Source of the DNA: Muribaculaceae bacterium
GTDB taxonomy: Bacteria; Bacteroidota; Bacteroidia; Bacteroidales; Muribaculaceae
Assembly (NCBI GenBank): GCA_024400895.1
Contig: JAKSMA010000137.1
Coordinates: forward strand, 1 to 6,702
Length of the DNA: 6,702 bases
Direction of reading: 5' to 3'
A program made the position numbers and the translations under genes. The notes below the pieces were generated by a model. The model ran no database searches and had not been told where the DNA came from. It saw nothing but the letters and a program-made list of their open reading frames with translations. Shown here piece by piece: positions 1 to 6,262 of this stretch. Each line of letters begins with the position of its first letter. The first letter of the stretch is position 1.

Positions 1-1345
1 CAAGCACAAGTGTACCCAAAGTTTGCACCTTATAGCCACGGTCGGTGCTCATGGCGCCAAAGTTGGTAACCACCCAGTAGTATGAGTCGTTGGCGTGAGA
101 AACGGTCATTGCACCAGCACCGATGGCCATGCACACGAGTGTTGCGCCCATTGGGGTGTCGAAACCGAGCACACCAAGCAGAGGAGCCACGATACCTGCT
201 GTGGTGGTCAGTGCCACAGTGCTTGAACCTTGTGCAGTCTTCAGGATTGCGGCAAGCACGAATGGGAAGAAAATACCCAATGCCTTAAACACGTCGGCGT
301 TGTCCTTGATATAGTTCACCATGTCGCTACTTGCAATCACCTTTCCAAGCACGCCACCTGCAGCAGTAATGAAAAGGATTGGACCAACGGTCTTGAGCGT
401 TTCGTTAGTGAGCTTGTAGAAATCTTTGCCCATCTTTGAAGAGAAGAGTTGGCAAACGGCGAAGATGGTACCCACTGCAAGTGCAATGATAGGCGTACCG
501 AGCAATTTCACGATATCAACCCACACACTGGCTTCAACACCAAGCATCGAAACCACAGAACTCGCAGCCATCAGCAGGATAGGCACAAGAATAGGAGCAA
601 GAGCACTTGCTGCGCTTGGGAGTTTGCCATAGGAAGCCACGAGTTCTTCGTAAGTTTTGGTCACCTCATCACTGTCGGCTTCATCGTCGGCTTTCACCTT
701 CTTGCCGATATAGTTGGCATAAATCAAACCGCAAACGAGAGGAAATATTGAGCAGAGCACACCAATGCCAATCACCATCAAAAGGTTTTCGCCCACGCCG
801 AGTGTATTGGCTGCAGCGATAGGGCCTGGTGTGGGTGGAATAAACACATGGGCGAGATACAAACCGGCAGAAAGACCGAAAGTCATAGCCACCGAACTTG
901 CACCCGTGCGCTTCACGATAGCTTTACGGATTGGGTTGAGAATCACGAAACCTGAGTCGCAGAACACAGGAATAGAAACCACCCAGCCCATGAGTTCCAT
1001 GGCAAGAACAGGATGCTTATTGCCCACCGCACGAATCACGAGGTCGGCAAACTTAAGAGCAGCGCCTGTGGCTTCAAGAATAGAGCCAATGAGCGCACCG
1101 AGAATAATCACGATACCAATGCTGGTGAATGTGCCAGAAAAGCCCGCGCCAATCACTTTAGCGATGCCATCCACTGTGTCGCCGTTTTCCAGGGTCTTGT
1201 CGACCAAAGGAATGCCAGCAGCCAGTCCCAGAATCAGTGAAATACCCATAATAGAGATAAATGGGTGAATCTTGAATTTTGATATGGCAACAATCATAAG
1301 CGCAATTGCCACAACAAATGCAATAACGAGAGAAAAGCCTGTCAT
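1..1345 (-). CDS. GntP-family gluconate/sugar-acid:H+ symporter, C-terminus cut by window edge
   Basis: This is an inner-membrane permease of the GntP family (gluconate:H+ symporter superfamily), which imports sugar acids such as gluconate or related hydroxy acids, or D-serine in the DsdX branch; the substrate cannot be told here. I translated the minus strand: 448 codons without a stop, running off base 1. Family members are about 440-450 residues, so only a few residues are missing. Nearly the whole chain is hydrophobic helices. Recognisable family stretches are IPVFCDSGFVIL (about 125-136), PPTPGPIAAANTLG (170-183), KTAQGSSTVALTTTAGIV (369-386) and SHANDSYYWVV (416-426). A charged cytoplasmic-type loop (KKVKADDEADSDEVTK, 215-230) splits the two halves. 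The start ATG at 1345 is the first after an in-frame TAA at 1366-1364. In this family a kinase or dehydratase for the substrate often lies nearby, but none is visible. Family call strong, substrate unknown. Confidence 0.93.
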   Translation of the reverse strand, partial: MTGFSLVIAFVVAIALMIVAISKFKIHPFISIMGISLILGLAAGIPLVDKTLENGDTVDGIAKVIGAGFSGTFTSIGIVIILGALIGSILEATGAALKFADLVIRAVGNKHPVLAMELMGWVVSIPVFCDSGFVILNPIRKAIVKRTGASSVAMTFGLSAGLYLAHVFIPPTPGPIAAANTLGVGENLLMVIGIGVLCSIFPLVCGLIYANYIGKKVKADDEADSDEVTKTYEELVASYGKLPSAASALAPILVPILLMAASSVVSMLGVEASVWVDIVKLLGTPIIALAVGTIFAVCQLFSSKMGKDFYKLTNETLKTVGPILFITAAGGVLGKVIASSDMVNYIKDNADVFKALGIFFPFVLAAILKTAQGSSTVALTTTAGIVAPLLGVLGFDTPMGATLVCMAIGAGAMTVSHANDSYYWVVTNFGAMSTDRGYKVQTLGTLVL

Positions 1346-1408
1346 AATTGTAATTGTTTTTGGTTAATGGTTAGTTTTTGAGTTAGTAGTTTTTTGGTTT
1401 TCAGTTCC

Positions 1409-1440
1409 TAAAAGTAGTAATTTTTTCACTAATTAGCAAC
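1409..1440 (-). promoter_or_regulatory. Putative Bacteroidota-type promoter of the GntP-family gene
   Basis: Read on the minus strand, TACTTTTA (1416-1409) resembles the -7 box TAnnTTTG with one mismatch. GTTG (1440-1437) resembles the -33 box TTTG with one mismatch. The spacer is 20 nt, within the 19-21 nt usual for the primary sigma factor of this phylum. Transcription would begin near 1402, giving an AT-rich leader of about 57 nt with no Shine-Dalgarno sequence. Two mismatches in AT-rich DNA make this only a moderate call. Confidence 0.4.
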
Positions 1441-1548
1441 ACTTTGCCACAACAAAATCACAAAACACAAATCACAGTAGCGAAACAGCCCCGCAACAGC
1501 AAGCCCACACACACTCTCTCGCCCACACACACCACACCCACACACACC
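1441..1548. repeat. CA-rich simple-sequence tract in divergent intergenic region
   Basis: Between the GntP-family promoter and the ATPase upstream repeats lies low-complexity DNA made mostly of A and C on the plus strand. It becomes a run of CACACA and CCCACAC words from about 1503 to 1548. The word GCCCACACACAC occurs at 1503-1514 and again at 1521-1532, separated by TCTCTC-type sequence, and no G occurs from 1522 to 1552. No ORF, hairpin or RNA gene is evident. It could be a slippage-prone tract or just a spacer; a regulatory role is not shown. Confidence 0.6.
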
Positions 1549-1591
1549 AAAAGTTATGTAAATCTGCAGTCCCACTTCAAAATTACATAAA
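1549..1591 (+). repeat. 43-bp direct repeat, copy 1 (contains inverted TTATGTAA pair)
   Basis: This copy matches 1622-1664 at 39 of 43 positions, with a period of 73 bp. Inside it, TTATGTAAATCTG (1554-1566, plus) faces TTATGTAATTTTG on the minus strand (1590-1578) across an 11-nt spacer, so the unit is an imperfect inverted repeat. The minus-strand arm contains a perfect TAnnTTTG word (TAATTTTG, 1585-1578); the plus arm has TAAATCTG, one mismatch from that box. It could be a second operator or promoter copy upstream of the ATPase gene. Confidence 0.8.
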
Positions 1592-1621
1592 TTTTATACA
1601 GAAAAACGCTTCAAATCTCAA

Positions 1622-1664
1622 AAAAGTTATGTAAATTTGCGGTCGTACTTCAAAATTACATAAA
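1622..1664 (+). repeat. 43-bp direct repeat, copy 2, abutting the ATPase start codon
   Basis: This is the second copy of the 73-bp-spaced repeat and ends 2 nt before the ATPase ATG. Its inverted arms are TTATGTAAATTTG (1627-1639, plus) and TTATGTAATTTTG (1663-1651, minus), 12 of 13 identical, with an 11-nt spacer. Because the left arm overlaps a perfect -7 box, transcription should start inside the unit. The full hairpin would then not be present in the RNA, so a DNA-level operator is the more natural reading. That reading is inference. Confidence 0.8.
1632..1639 (+). promoter_or_regulatory. Putative -7 promoter box of the AAA/DUF4143 ATPase gene
   Basis: TAAATTTG is a perfect match to the Bacteroidota -7 consensus TAnnTTTG, placed 27 nt before the ATPase ATG. 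Transcription would start near 1645, leaving a leader of about 20 nt. No good -33 TTTG is seen 19-21 nt upstream (the bases there are close to GCTT), so activity may be weak or need an activator. The box lies within the left arm of the inverted repeat, so a protein bound to that arm would block RNA polymerase. Confidence 0.5.
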
Positions 1665-1666
1665 AA

Positions 1667-2830
1667 ATGAACAAATACATCAGCAGAAAAGTAGAGGCCA
1701 CAATTTTGGAAGCCTCGCAGTATTTTCCCGTGATTATCGTAACTGGCCCACGGCAAGCAGGAAAAAGTACACTCATCAAGCATCTGTTTCCTAACTTTGC
1801 GCAGTACTCGCTCGAAGATTACGATGTGAGAAGCATCGCCACAAATGATCCAAAGCGCTTTTTGCAATCGTCGGAGAAAGGTATGGTAATTGATGAAGTA
1901 CAAAATTGCCCTGAATTGCTTTCGTATTTGCAAGGGATCGTCGACAATCATCCCGAGAGGCGCTATGTGCTATCCGGAAGCGCAAATTTCTCACTACTGC
2001 ATTCTGTAAAGCAATCTTTAGCAGGACGCGCTTTTATCATCGACCTACTTCCTCTATCTATGGAAGAAGCAGGCGAACTCATCCAAACATCCTCAACAAA
2101 CGAGCTATTGTTTAACGGACTGTATCCTGGAGTGCAGACAGGCGAACGGCCTGCGAAATTCATGTATCCTGCCTATGTGCGCACTTACCTTGAAAGAGAT
2201 GTTAGAGAGCTTATCAATGCAAGAAACATTATGCAGTTCAACACATTTCTGAAAATTTGTGCAGGCAGAATCGGGCAAATATTCAATGTGTCGCAAGTGG
2301 CAACGGAAGTAGGAGTTAGTTCACACACAATATCGGAGTGGCTATCAATTCTTGAGGCATCATATGTAATCTTCCGCCTTCAGCCATACTTCAAAAACAG
2401 CACAAAGAGACTGATTAAATCACCCAAAATATACTTCTGTGACACCGGACTAGCTTGCCACTTGCTGGGCATAGAATCGGCAAGAGAACTCGAAAGCCAT
2501 TCAATGCGCGGTCCACTATTTGAAAACCTCATTGTCACAGAAGCGCTGAAGCATCGTTTCAATCTCGCAAAAGACAATAACCTCTGCTTTTATCGCGATT
2601 CAAACCAAAATGAAATTGACCTGCTCATACAAGAAAAGAGCAGCATGAAAGGCATAGAAATCAAATCATCGATGACCTATCACTCCTCATTTGAAAAAGC
2701 ATTAAAAAAGATGGAAACGATGGTTACAGAAGCCGTGAGTGTAAGAGCGATTGTATATGACGGAGATGTTGAAAACGAAAGTGGCGAAATAAAGATACTC
2801 AACTACCGACATCTCTCCACAATTCTTTAA
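1667..2830 (+). CDS. AAA_14/DUF4143 ATP-binding protein with winged-helix and PD-(D/E)xK-like region
   Basis: This is a 387-residue ATPase of the AAA_14 plus DUF4143 architecture, often present in many copies in Bacteroidales; its cellular role is not established. Visible in order: Walker A GPRQAGKS (27-34); Walker B with VIDEVQ (74-79); sensor-like stretch SGSANFSLL (103-111) followed by LAGR (118-121); the family motif YLERDV (174-179); a winged-helix-like segment (about 196-240) with helix-turn-helix VSQVATEVGVSSHTISEWL; YFCDTGLACHLLGI (256-269); LFENLIVTEAL (284-294). A terminal PD-(D/E)xK-like pattern follows, with E316/D318 then E331-I-K333. An in-frame TAA lies two codons upstream, which fixes the ATG. 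The length fits an intact member. Sampled blocks 1861-1920 and 2641-2700 have 23 of 60 G+C each, against 32-35 of 60 in samples of the other genes, which suggests acquisition. The gene stands alone between a divergent and a convergent neighbour. The nuclease-like motif is seen; activity is not shown. Confidence 0.92.
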   Translation: MNKYISRKVEATILEASQYFPVIIVTGPRQAGKSTLIKHLFPNFAQYSLEDYDVRSIATNDPKRFLQSSEKGMVIDEVQNCPELLSYLQGIVDNHPERRYVLSGSANFSLLHSVKQSLAGRAFIIDLLPLSMEEAGELIQTSSTNELLFNGLYPGVQTGERPAKFMYPAYVRTYLERDVRELINARNIMQFNTFLKICAGRIGQIFNVSQVATEVGVSSHTISEWLSILEASYVIFRLQPYFKNSTKRLIKSPKIYFCDTGLACHLLGIESARELESHSMRGPLFENLIVTEALKHRFNLAKDNNLCFYRDSNQNEIDLLIQEKSSMKGIEIKSSMTYHSSFEKALKKMETMVTEAVSVRAIVYDGDVENESGEIKILNYRHLSTIL

Positions 2831-2848
2831 CCCTGAACTTTTTCGGGG
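2831..2848 (+). terminator. Small hairpin directly after the ATPase stop codon
   Basis: CCCTGAA (2831-2837) can pair with TTCGGGG (2842-2848), seven pairs including one G-T wobble, across a 4-nt loop. It begins at the first base after the TAA at 2828-2830. No T-run follows, so it is not a textbook intrinsic terminator. It may instead protect the mRNA end or act with the longer hairpin just downstream. Confidence 0.35.
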
Positions 2849-2851
2849 AGA

Positions 2852-2896
2852 TCAGCGAGGCTGGTGCTATGCAAATTGTAGCACCAGCCTCGCTGA
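2852..2896. terminator. 45-bp palindrome, probable bidirectional terminator between convergent genes
   Basis: TCAGCGAGGCTGGTGCTA (2852-2869) is perfectly complementary to TAGCACCAGCCTCGCTGA (2879-2896), an 18-bp GC-rich stem with a 9-nt loop. It sits between the end of the plus-strand ATPase gene (2830) and the end of the minus-strand ABC permease gene (2965), the expected place for a shared terminator. The following bases are only weakly T-rich on the plus strand (CATTTTGC) and not T-rich on the minus strand. The alternatives are mRNA end protection or a dispersed palindromic repeat. The stem is certain; the role is inferred. Confidence 0.6.
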
Positions 2897-2964
2897 CATT
2901 TTGCTTGGCTAACGACATGCTCTGGGCATTGTCACTGCCAATTGGTGTGGTTACGCTTGCGGTA

Positions 2965-4158
2965 TCAGTCTTGAATCCAGAGCGATTGGATTTTGCGGCG
3001 GATGGCAATCACATTGCCTGTGGTGATGGCGCCCATAATCACAATGGCTACCACGATAGAGGCCACGATGCTGCCACCCTTCGTTCCCAAGCCACTGAGC
3101 ATCACCATATACGATGCTCGCGAGAGGAACATGAGTACCAGCGCCAGCACCAGTACGGCGACGTTGATATAGACCACCATCTTGATGTAGGGCTTCGACA
3201 CCTCTGAAGGCGAATAGCCAAGCATGAGCAAATCCTGCAATTTCTTGGTGTTTTTTTGCAAGAGCAAATAGATGCTGAGCATGAGCACGAAGAACGACAG
3301 GAGACTGATGAGAATGCCCACCACCACTACAATCGACACAATCACTGTGAGGAAATAGTAGGTTTTGCCCGAATTGGTTTTATCGCCCGCAATATTGTAG
3401 TTGTGCTCGTCCATGTATTGCTGAATCTTGGGGTCGCCTGGGCGATTCACTTCAATAATCAATCGCAGAGGTTTCAGAGCGCCACCCTGGCCGTATTTCT
3501 TGTTGGCCCAAGTCATGAAGTCCTGTGGCACGATAATGGTGTTCAGACGGTTGCTGAATCCCACAATGCGGCCCTGCACATCGTCGCGAAGCCCATTGCC
3601 CGAAAGGTTGAAAGTGAGTGGCACACTCGATGCCTCGCCTTCACTGATTTTGGGCATACCTTGCGCAGCGGCGAAGCCAAAATTGTAGAGCGAGAGGTAG
3701 TCGCGACTCATAATCACTGGCACTGTGGGGTTGGCTGGGTCGAACTTCCACGAAGCATCCACATCGATAAACTCGCTCGGAATACTCTCAAAGAAGAACT
3801 GGGTGCGCATAGCGTGAGTGGCATCCACACCGATGCTGGCTGTGATACCAAACTCACTGTTGACAAACGGAGCCACCTTACGGCACCACTTCTGCGCCTT
3901 GATGTCGGCAAGGTCGGCTTCGGAAAACTCCGAAGTGCCACCCATCATTGCTCCGGCGCTGGTGAGGTTACGCGAAATAATCAGATAGTCCTTGCTGATA
4001 AAGCTCTCCTGGTCGTTGAACACAGGCAGCACATCGCTATAGAACTGCACAGCAAGAATCACGATGGTGAGACCAATGAGATTGGCCACCGAAAAACCTA
4101 TGAGTTGCGCCTTGCTGATGTGCTTACGCAACAATTTCCACATCAATCCTTTTTTCAT
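2965..4158 (-). CDS. ABC transporter permease of the MacB/FtsX type
   Basis: This is a 397-residue membrane subunit of a type VII (MacB/LolCE/FtsX-like) ABC system. The order is: short basic N-terminus, first membrane helix about 18-38, a large extracytoplasmic domain about 39-266, then three helices near 267-300, 325-346 and 363-386, and a basic tail (IRRKIQSLWIQD). This four-helix layout with the big domain after the first helix is the family hallmark. So is the coupling-helix region after the second helix (KKLQDLLMLGYSPSEV, 305-320). Such permeases use ATP-driven movement to act on lipoproteins, peptides, drugs or cell-wall enzymes rather than forming a classic channel; the substrate here is unknown. 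The start ATG overlaps the stop of the upstream ABC ATPase gene as ATGA, so the two are probably translationally coupled and form one complex, presumably as dimers of each subunit. It is the last gene of its unit and ends 68 nt before the 45-bp palindrome. Confidence 0.88.
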   Translation of the reverse strand: MKKGLMWKLLRKHISKAQLIGFSVANLIGLTIVILAVQFYSDVLPVFNDQESFISKDYLIISRNLTSAGAMMGGTSEFSEADLADIKAQKWCRKVAPFVNSEFGITASIGVDATHAMRTQFFFESIPSEFIDVDASWKFDPANPTVPVIMSRDYLSLYNFGFAAAQGMPKISEGEASSVPLTFNLSGNGLRDDVQGRIVGFSNRLNTIIVPQDFMTWANKKYGQGGALKPLRLIIEVNRPGDPKIQQYMDEHNYNIAGDKTNSGKTYYFLTVIVSIVVVVGILISLLSFFVLMLSIYLLLQKNTKKLQDLLMLGYSPSEVSKPYIKMVVYINVAVLVLALVLMFLSRASYMVMLSGLGTKGGSIVASIVVAIVIMGAITTGNVIAIRRKIQSLWIQD

Positions 4159-4799
4159 AGCTTCAACTCTTTGTCGACGGTGATTTTCACATTGTTACCC
4201 ACACTGGTGCTGATGATGCCGGCTCCCTGGCGCTCAGCCTCTTCCATAACCATCTGCGCCACGATGGCGTTGTTGGTTTCGTCGAGGTGACTCACAGGCT
4301 CATCGAGCATGATAAAGTCGGCTGGCTGGCAAAGCGTGCGGATAATGGCTACACGCTGCTGCTGACCGATGGAAAGTTTACCCACCGGGCTATTCACCTT
4401 TTCGGGAATGCCGAGGCGCTCAAAATAGTCCACAATCTCCTTCTCGGTCTTGTGACCGGTAAGGCGATTCTTCAACTGGATATTCTCGAGTGCGGTAAGT
4501 TCGGGGAAAAGGCGCAAGTCCTGTGGCAGATAGGCGATGTGACTTTTGCGCACATCGCACCACTGTGGCACGGTGAGCGTGCGAATGTCGGTGCCGTCGA
4601 ACTGCATCACACCGGAAAAATCGATGCGGTAGCCATAGATGTAGCTACAGAGGCTCGACTTGCCCGTGCCGCTCTCTGCCGATATCAAATAGTGCTTGCC
4701 ACGCTCAAATGTCACATTTCGCAGCCACACTTCGCTGCGGTCTTCCTCGCGGCCGGCAAACACTGCGGGGAGCGTGTTGAGCAACTGAATTTTCTGCAT
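4155..4799 (-). CDS. ABC transporter ATP-binding protein with non-canonical signature and H-loop
   Basis: This is a 214-residue cytoplasmic nucleotide-binding subunit, the natural partner of the MacB/FtsX-type permease that overlaps it by 4 bp. Motifs in order: Walker A AESGTGKS (41-48), with alanine for the usual first glycine; Q-loop LPQDLRLF (91-98); signature KLSIGQQQRV (141-150), where LSGGQ reads LSIGQ; Walker B and D-loop FIMLDEPVSHLD (162-173), with the catalytic glutamate E167 present. Where the H-loop (typically T-H-D) is expected, the sequence reads ISTSVG (196-201), so the switch histidine is absent. The length is slightly short for the LolD/MacB class but the fold is complete. 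The ATG at 4799 is 19 nt after the stop of the CorC-like gene, with no promoter evident, so it is likely co-transcribed. ATP binding is expected; hydrolysis may be slow or use another residue. Confidence 0.9.
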   Translation of the reverse strand: MQKIQLLNTLPAVFAGREEDRSEVWLRNVTFERGKHYLISAESGTGKSSLCSYIYGYRIDFSGVMQFDGTDIRTLTVPQWCDVRKSHIAYLPQDLRLFPELTALENIQLKNRLTGHKTEKEIVDYFERLGIPEKVNSPVGKLSIGQQQRVAIIRTLCQPADFIMLDEPVSHLDETNNAIVAQMVMEEAERQGAGIISTSVGNNVKITVDKELKL

Positions 4800-4818
4800 A
4801 TCTGAAAGTGTTTTTTTG

Positions 4819-6108
4819 TTATTCTTCTGTGTCTGTCACCACCACGCGCACCAGTTCCACGCGTGCAGCACTCTTCTTGAGCACCGTCACCTTAAACGAC
4901 TTGAAATCGATGGTGTCGCCCTCGTTTGGAATGGCGCCCAGGTGCGTGAGCAAAAGTCCGGCAATGGTCTGATAGTCGTCGCTCTCGGGTATGTCGAGGT
5001 GGTACGATTCATTGATTTCCTCAATTTCCATACGGCCGGAGAATTCAAAGGTTGACTCGTTGAGCTTGCGCGCCACGAGACGGTTACGGTCGTGTTCATC
5101 CTGAATATCGCCGAAGATTTCCTCCACGAGGTCTTCCAGGGTCACCATACCGCTGGTGCCGCCAAACTCATCCACCACGATGGCCATGGAGCGACGCTCC
5201 TTCAGGAGGCTCTGCATCATGTTTTTCGCAAGCATGGTTTCGGGTGCGAAAAGCACAGGTTTCATCTGGTCTTTCCAGTTTACATCGGTCACGAAAAGTT
5301 CGCTCACTGAGATAAATCCGAGCACATTGTCGATATCGTCGTGATAAACCACCAGTTTACTCAAACCCGTTTTCGAGAAAATCTCCACAAGTCCGTCGCG
5401 GTCGGTCTCGTTGATGTCGACAGCCACTATTTCGTTGCGAGGCACCATGCAGTCGCGTAGGTGCGTGTCGCTAAAGTCGAGTGCATTTTCAAAAATCTTC
5501 ACTTCGCGCTCCACCTCTTCGTTTTTATCTTCACGCTTGTCGATGGTTTCCTGCAGATAGGCGTCCAATTCCTCCACTGTGAGGCGGTGCATCTTCTCCT
5601 TATCGATTTTGATGCCGAAAATGCGCATCAGCAGCTGCGAAAGCATTTCAGTGAAACGAGAAAGCGGATAAAGCAGGCAATAGCACATGAACAGCGGCAA
5701 TGAAAACATGCGGAGCGACGCATTAGGATTGATGCGGAACACCGCCTTGGGCAAAAATTCGCCAGTGATGAGAATGATGATGGTGCCGATGATGGTGACC
5801 AGCACCAATTGGCCAAACTCGTTGCCGCCAAGCATATCATTAATAGGCTTTCCAATGAGGTTTGCCATAGCCATACTGTAGACCACATTCACCACATTAT
5901 TGCCCACAAGCATAGTGGAGATGAACATGTCGCTATGGCTATAGAACATATTAATGATGCGATTGACCAGGCCGCCCTTCTTGGTGTCGATTTCAATCCT
6001 GACCTTGTTGGCCGAAACGAATGCAATCTCCATGCCCGCAAAGAAAGCCGACAACAGCATAGTGACGAGCACTATAATAAGCGAATTTGTAGACAAAGTA
6101 TCCATCAT
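4819..6108 (-). CDS. CNNM/CBS/CorC-domain membrane protein (hemolysin-C/GldE-like)
   Basis: This is a 429-residue member of the CNNM (DUF21) - CBS pair - CorC_HlyC family. Relatives act in Mg2+/Co2+ transport; Bacteroidota members are often labelled hemolysin or GldE, and neither haemolysis nor gliding is implied by the sequence. The N-terminal membrane domain (about 1-190) has helices near 9-31, 61-85, 99-118 and 135-152 and the family motifs SAFFAGMEIAF (20-30), VGNNVVNVV (68-76) and GEFLPK (116-121). Next come two CBS domains, roughly 215-335, starting at RDCMVPRNEIVAVD (218-231) and including the very conserved DEFGGTSGMVTLEDLVEEIF (313-332). A C-terminal CorC_HlyC domain lies at about 345-425. 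CBS pairs usually bind adenine nucleotides. Two ATGs are adjacent (6108 and 6105), and an in-frame TAA at 6120-6118 rules out an earlier start. It is the first gene of the unit, 19 nt before the ABC ATPase gene. The length is normal and all domains are intact. Confidence 0.93.
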   Translation of the reverse strand: MMDTLSTNSLIIVLVTMLLSAFFAGMEIAFVSANKVRIEIDTKKGGLVNRIINMFYSHSDMFISTMLVGNNVVNVVYSMAMANLIGKPINDMLGGNEFGQLVLVTIIGTIIILITGEFLPKAVFRINPNASLRMFSLPLFMCYCLLYPLSRFTEMLSQLLMRIFGIKIDKEKMHRLTVEELDAYLQETIDKREDKNEEVEREVKIFENALDFSDTHLRDCMVPRNEIVAVDINETDRDGLVEIFSKTGLSKLVVYHDDIDNVLGFISVSELFVTDVNWKDQMKPVLFAPETMLAKNMMQSLLKERRSMAIVVDEFGGTSGMVTLEDLVEEIFGDIQDEHDRNRLVARKLNESTFEFSGRMEIEEINESYHLDIPESDDYQTIAGLLLTHLGAIPNEGDTIDFKSFKVTVLKKSAARVELVRVVVTDTEE

Positions 6109-6112
6109 ACGA

Positions 6113-6120
6113 CAAAATTA
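6113..6120 (-). promoter_or_regulatory. Putative -7 box of the CorC-like/ABC operon, 4 nt from the start codon
   Basis: On the minus strand TAATTTTG (6120-6113) matches TAnnTTTG perfectly. Only four bases separate it from the first ATG at 6108, so the transcript should start at or within a few bases of the start codon, giving a leaderless or almost leaderless mRNA. The -33 region is weak: TTTT- and TCTG-type words occur nearby but not at the ideal spacing. The adjacent second ATG (6105) would still be usable if transcription began slightly late. Confidence 0.5.
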
Positions 6121-6262
6121 ATCAATTTTATTGAAAACAGAGCGAGAATAACGAAATTTATGGACAGAGAGGTCAAAAGGGAATTATGAAGAATATGAAG
6201 AACAGGGGGTAAGGAGAAGAGTTAAACCACCACCGCGAGTGCAGCAATCACCAGAATCACAC

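Noticed and set aside
765..1268. Plus-strand open frame of 167 codons inside the symporter region
   Set aside because: It is antisense to the continuous GntP-family reading frame, which has clear family motifs; the plus-strand peptide shows none.
1622..1666. Riboswitch or RNA hairpin in the ATPase leader
   Set aside because: The left arm overlaps the -7 box, so transcription should begin after it and the full stem would not exist in the RNA. A DNA operator or promoter repeat fits better.
1583..1951. Minus-strand open frame of 122 codons
   Set aside because: It is antisense to the start of the ATPase gene, crossing its Walker motifs, and has no recognisable domain.
2869..3207. Plus-strand open frame of 112 codons starting in the hairpin loop
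   Set aside because: It overlaps the end of the permease gene in antisense, starts inside the palindrome and has a histidine/aspartate-rich shadow-type product.
3256..4290. Long plus-strand open frame of 344 codons
   Set aside because: It lies antisense to the ABC permease and ATPase genes, whose motifs and ATGA coupling are clear. Its product is rich in H, E and R with no recognisable domain, as expected for a stop-poor shadow frame in GC-richer genes.
4819..6108. Naming the CorC-like gene as a hemolysin or as gldE
   Set aside because: The domain set only supports the CNNM/CBS/CorC family. Haemolysis is a historical label, and no gld neighbours are present to support a gliding role.
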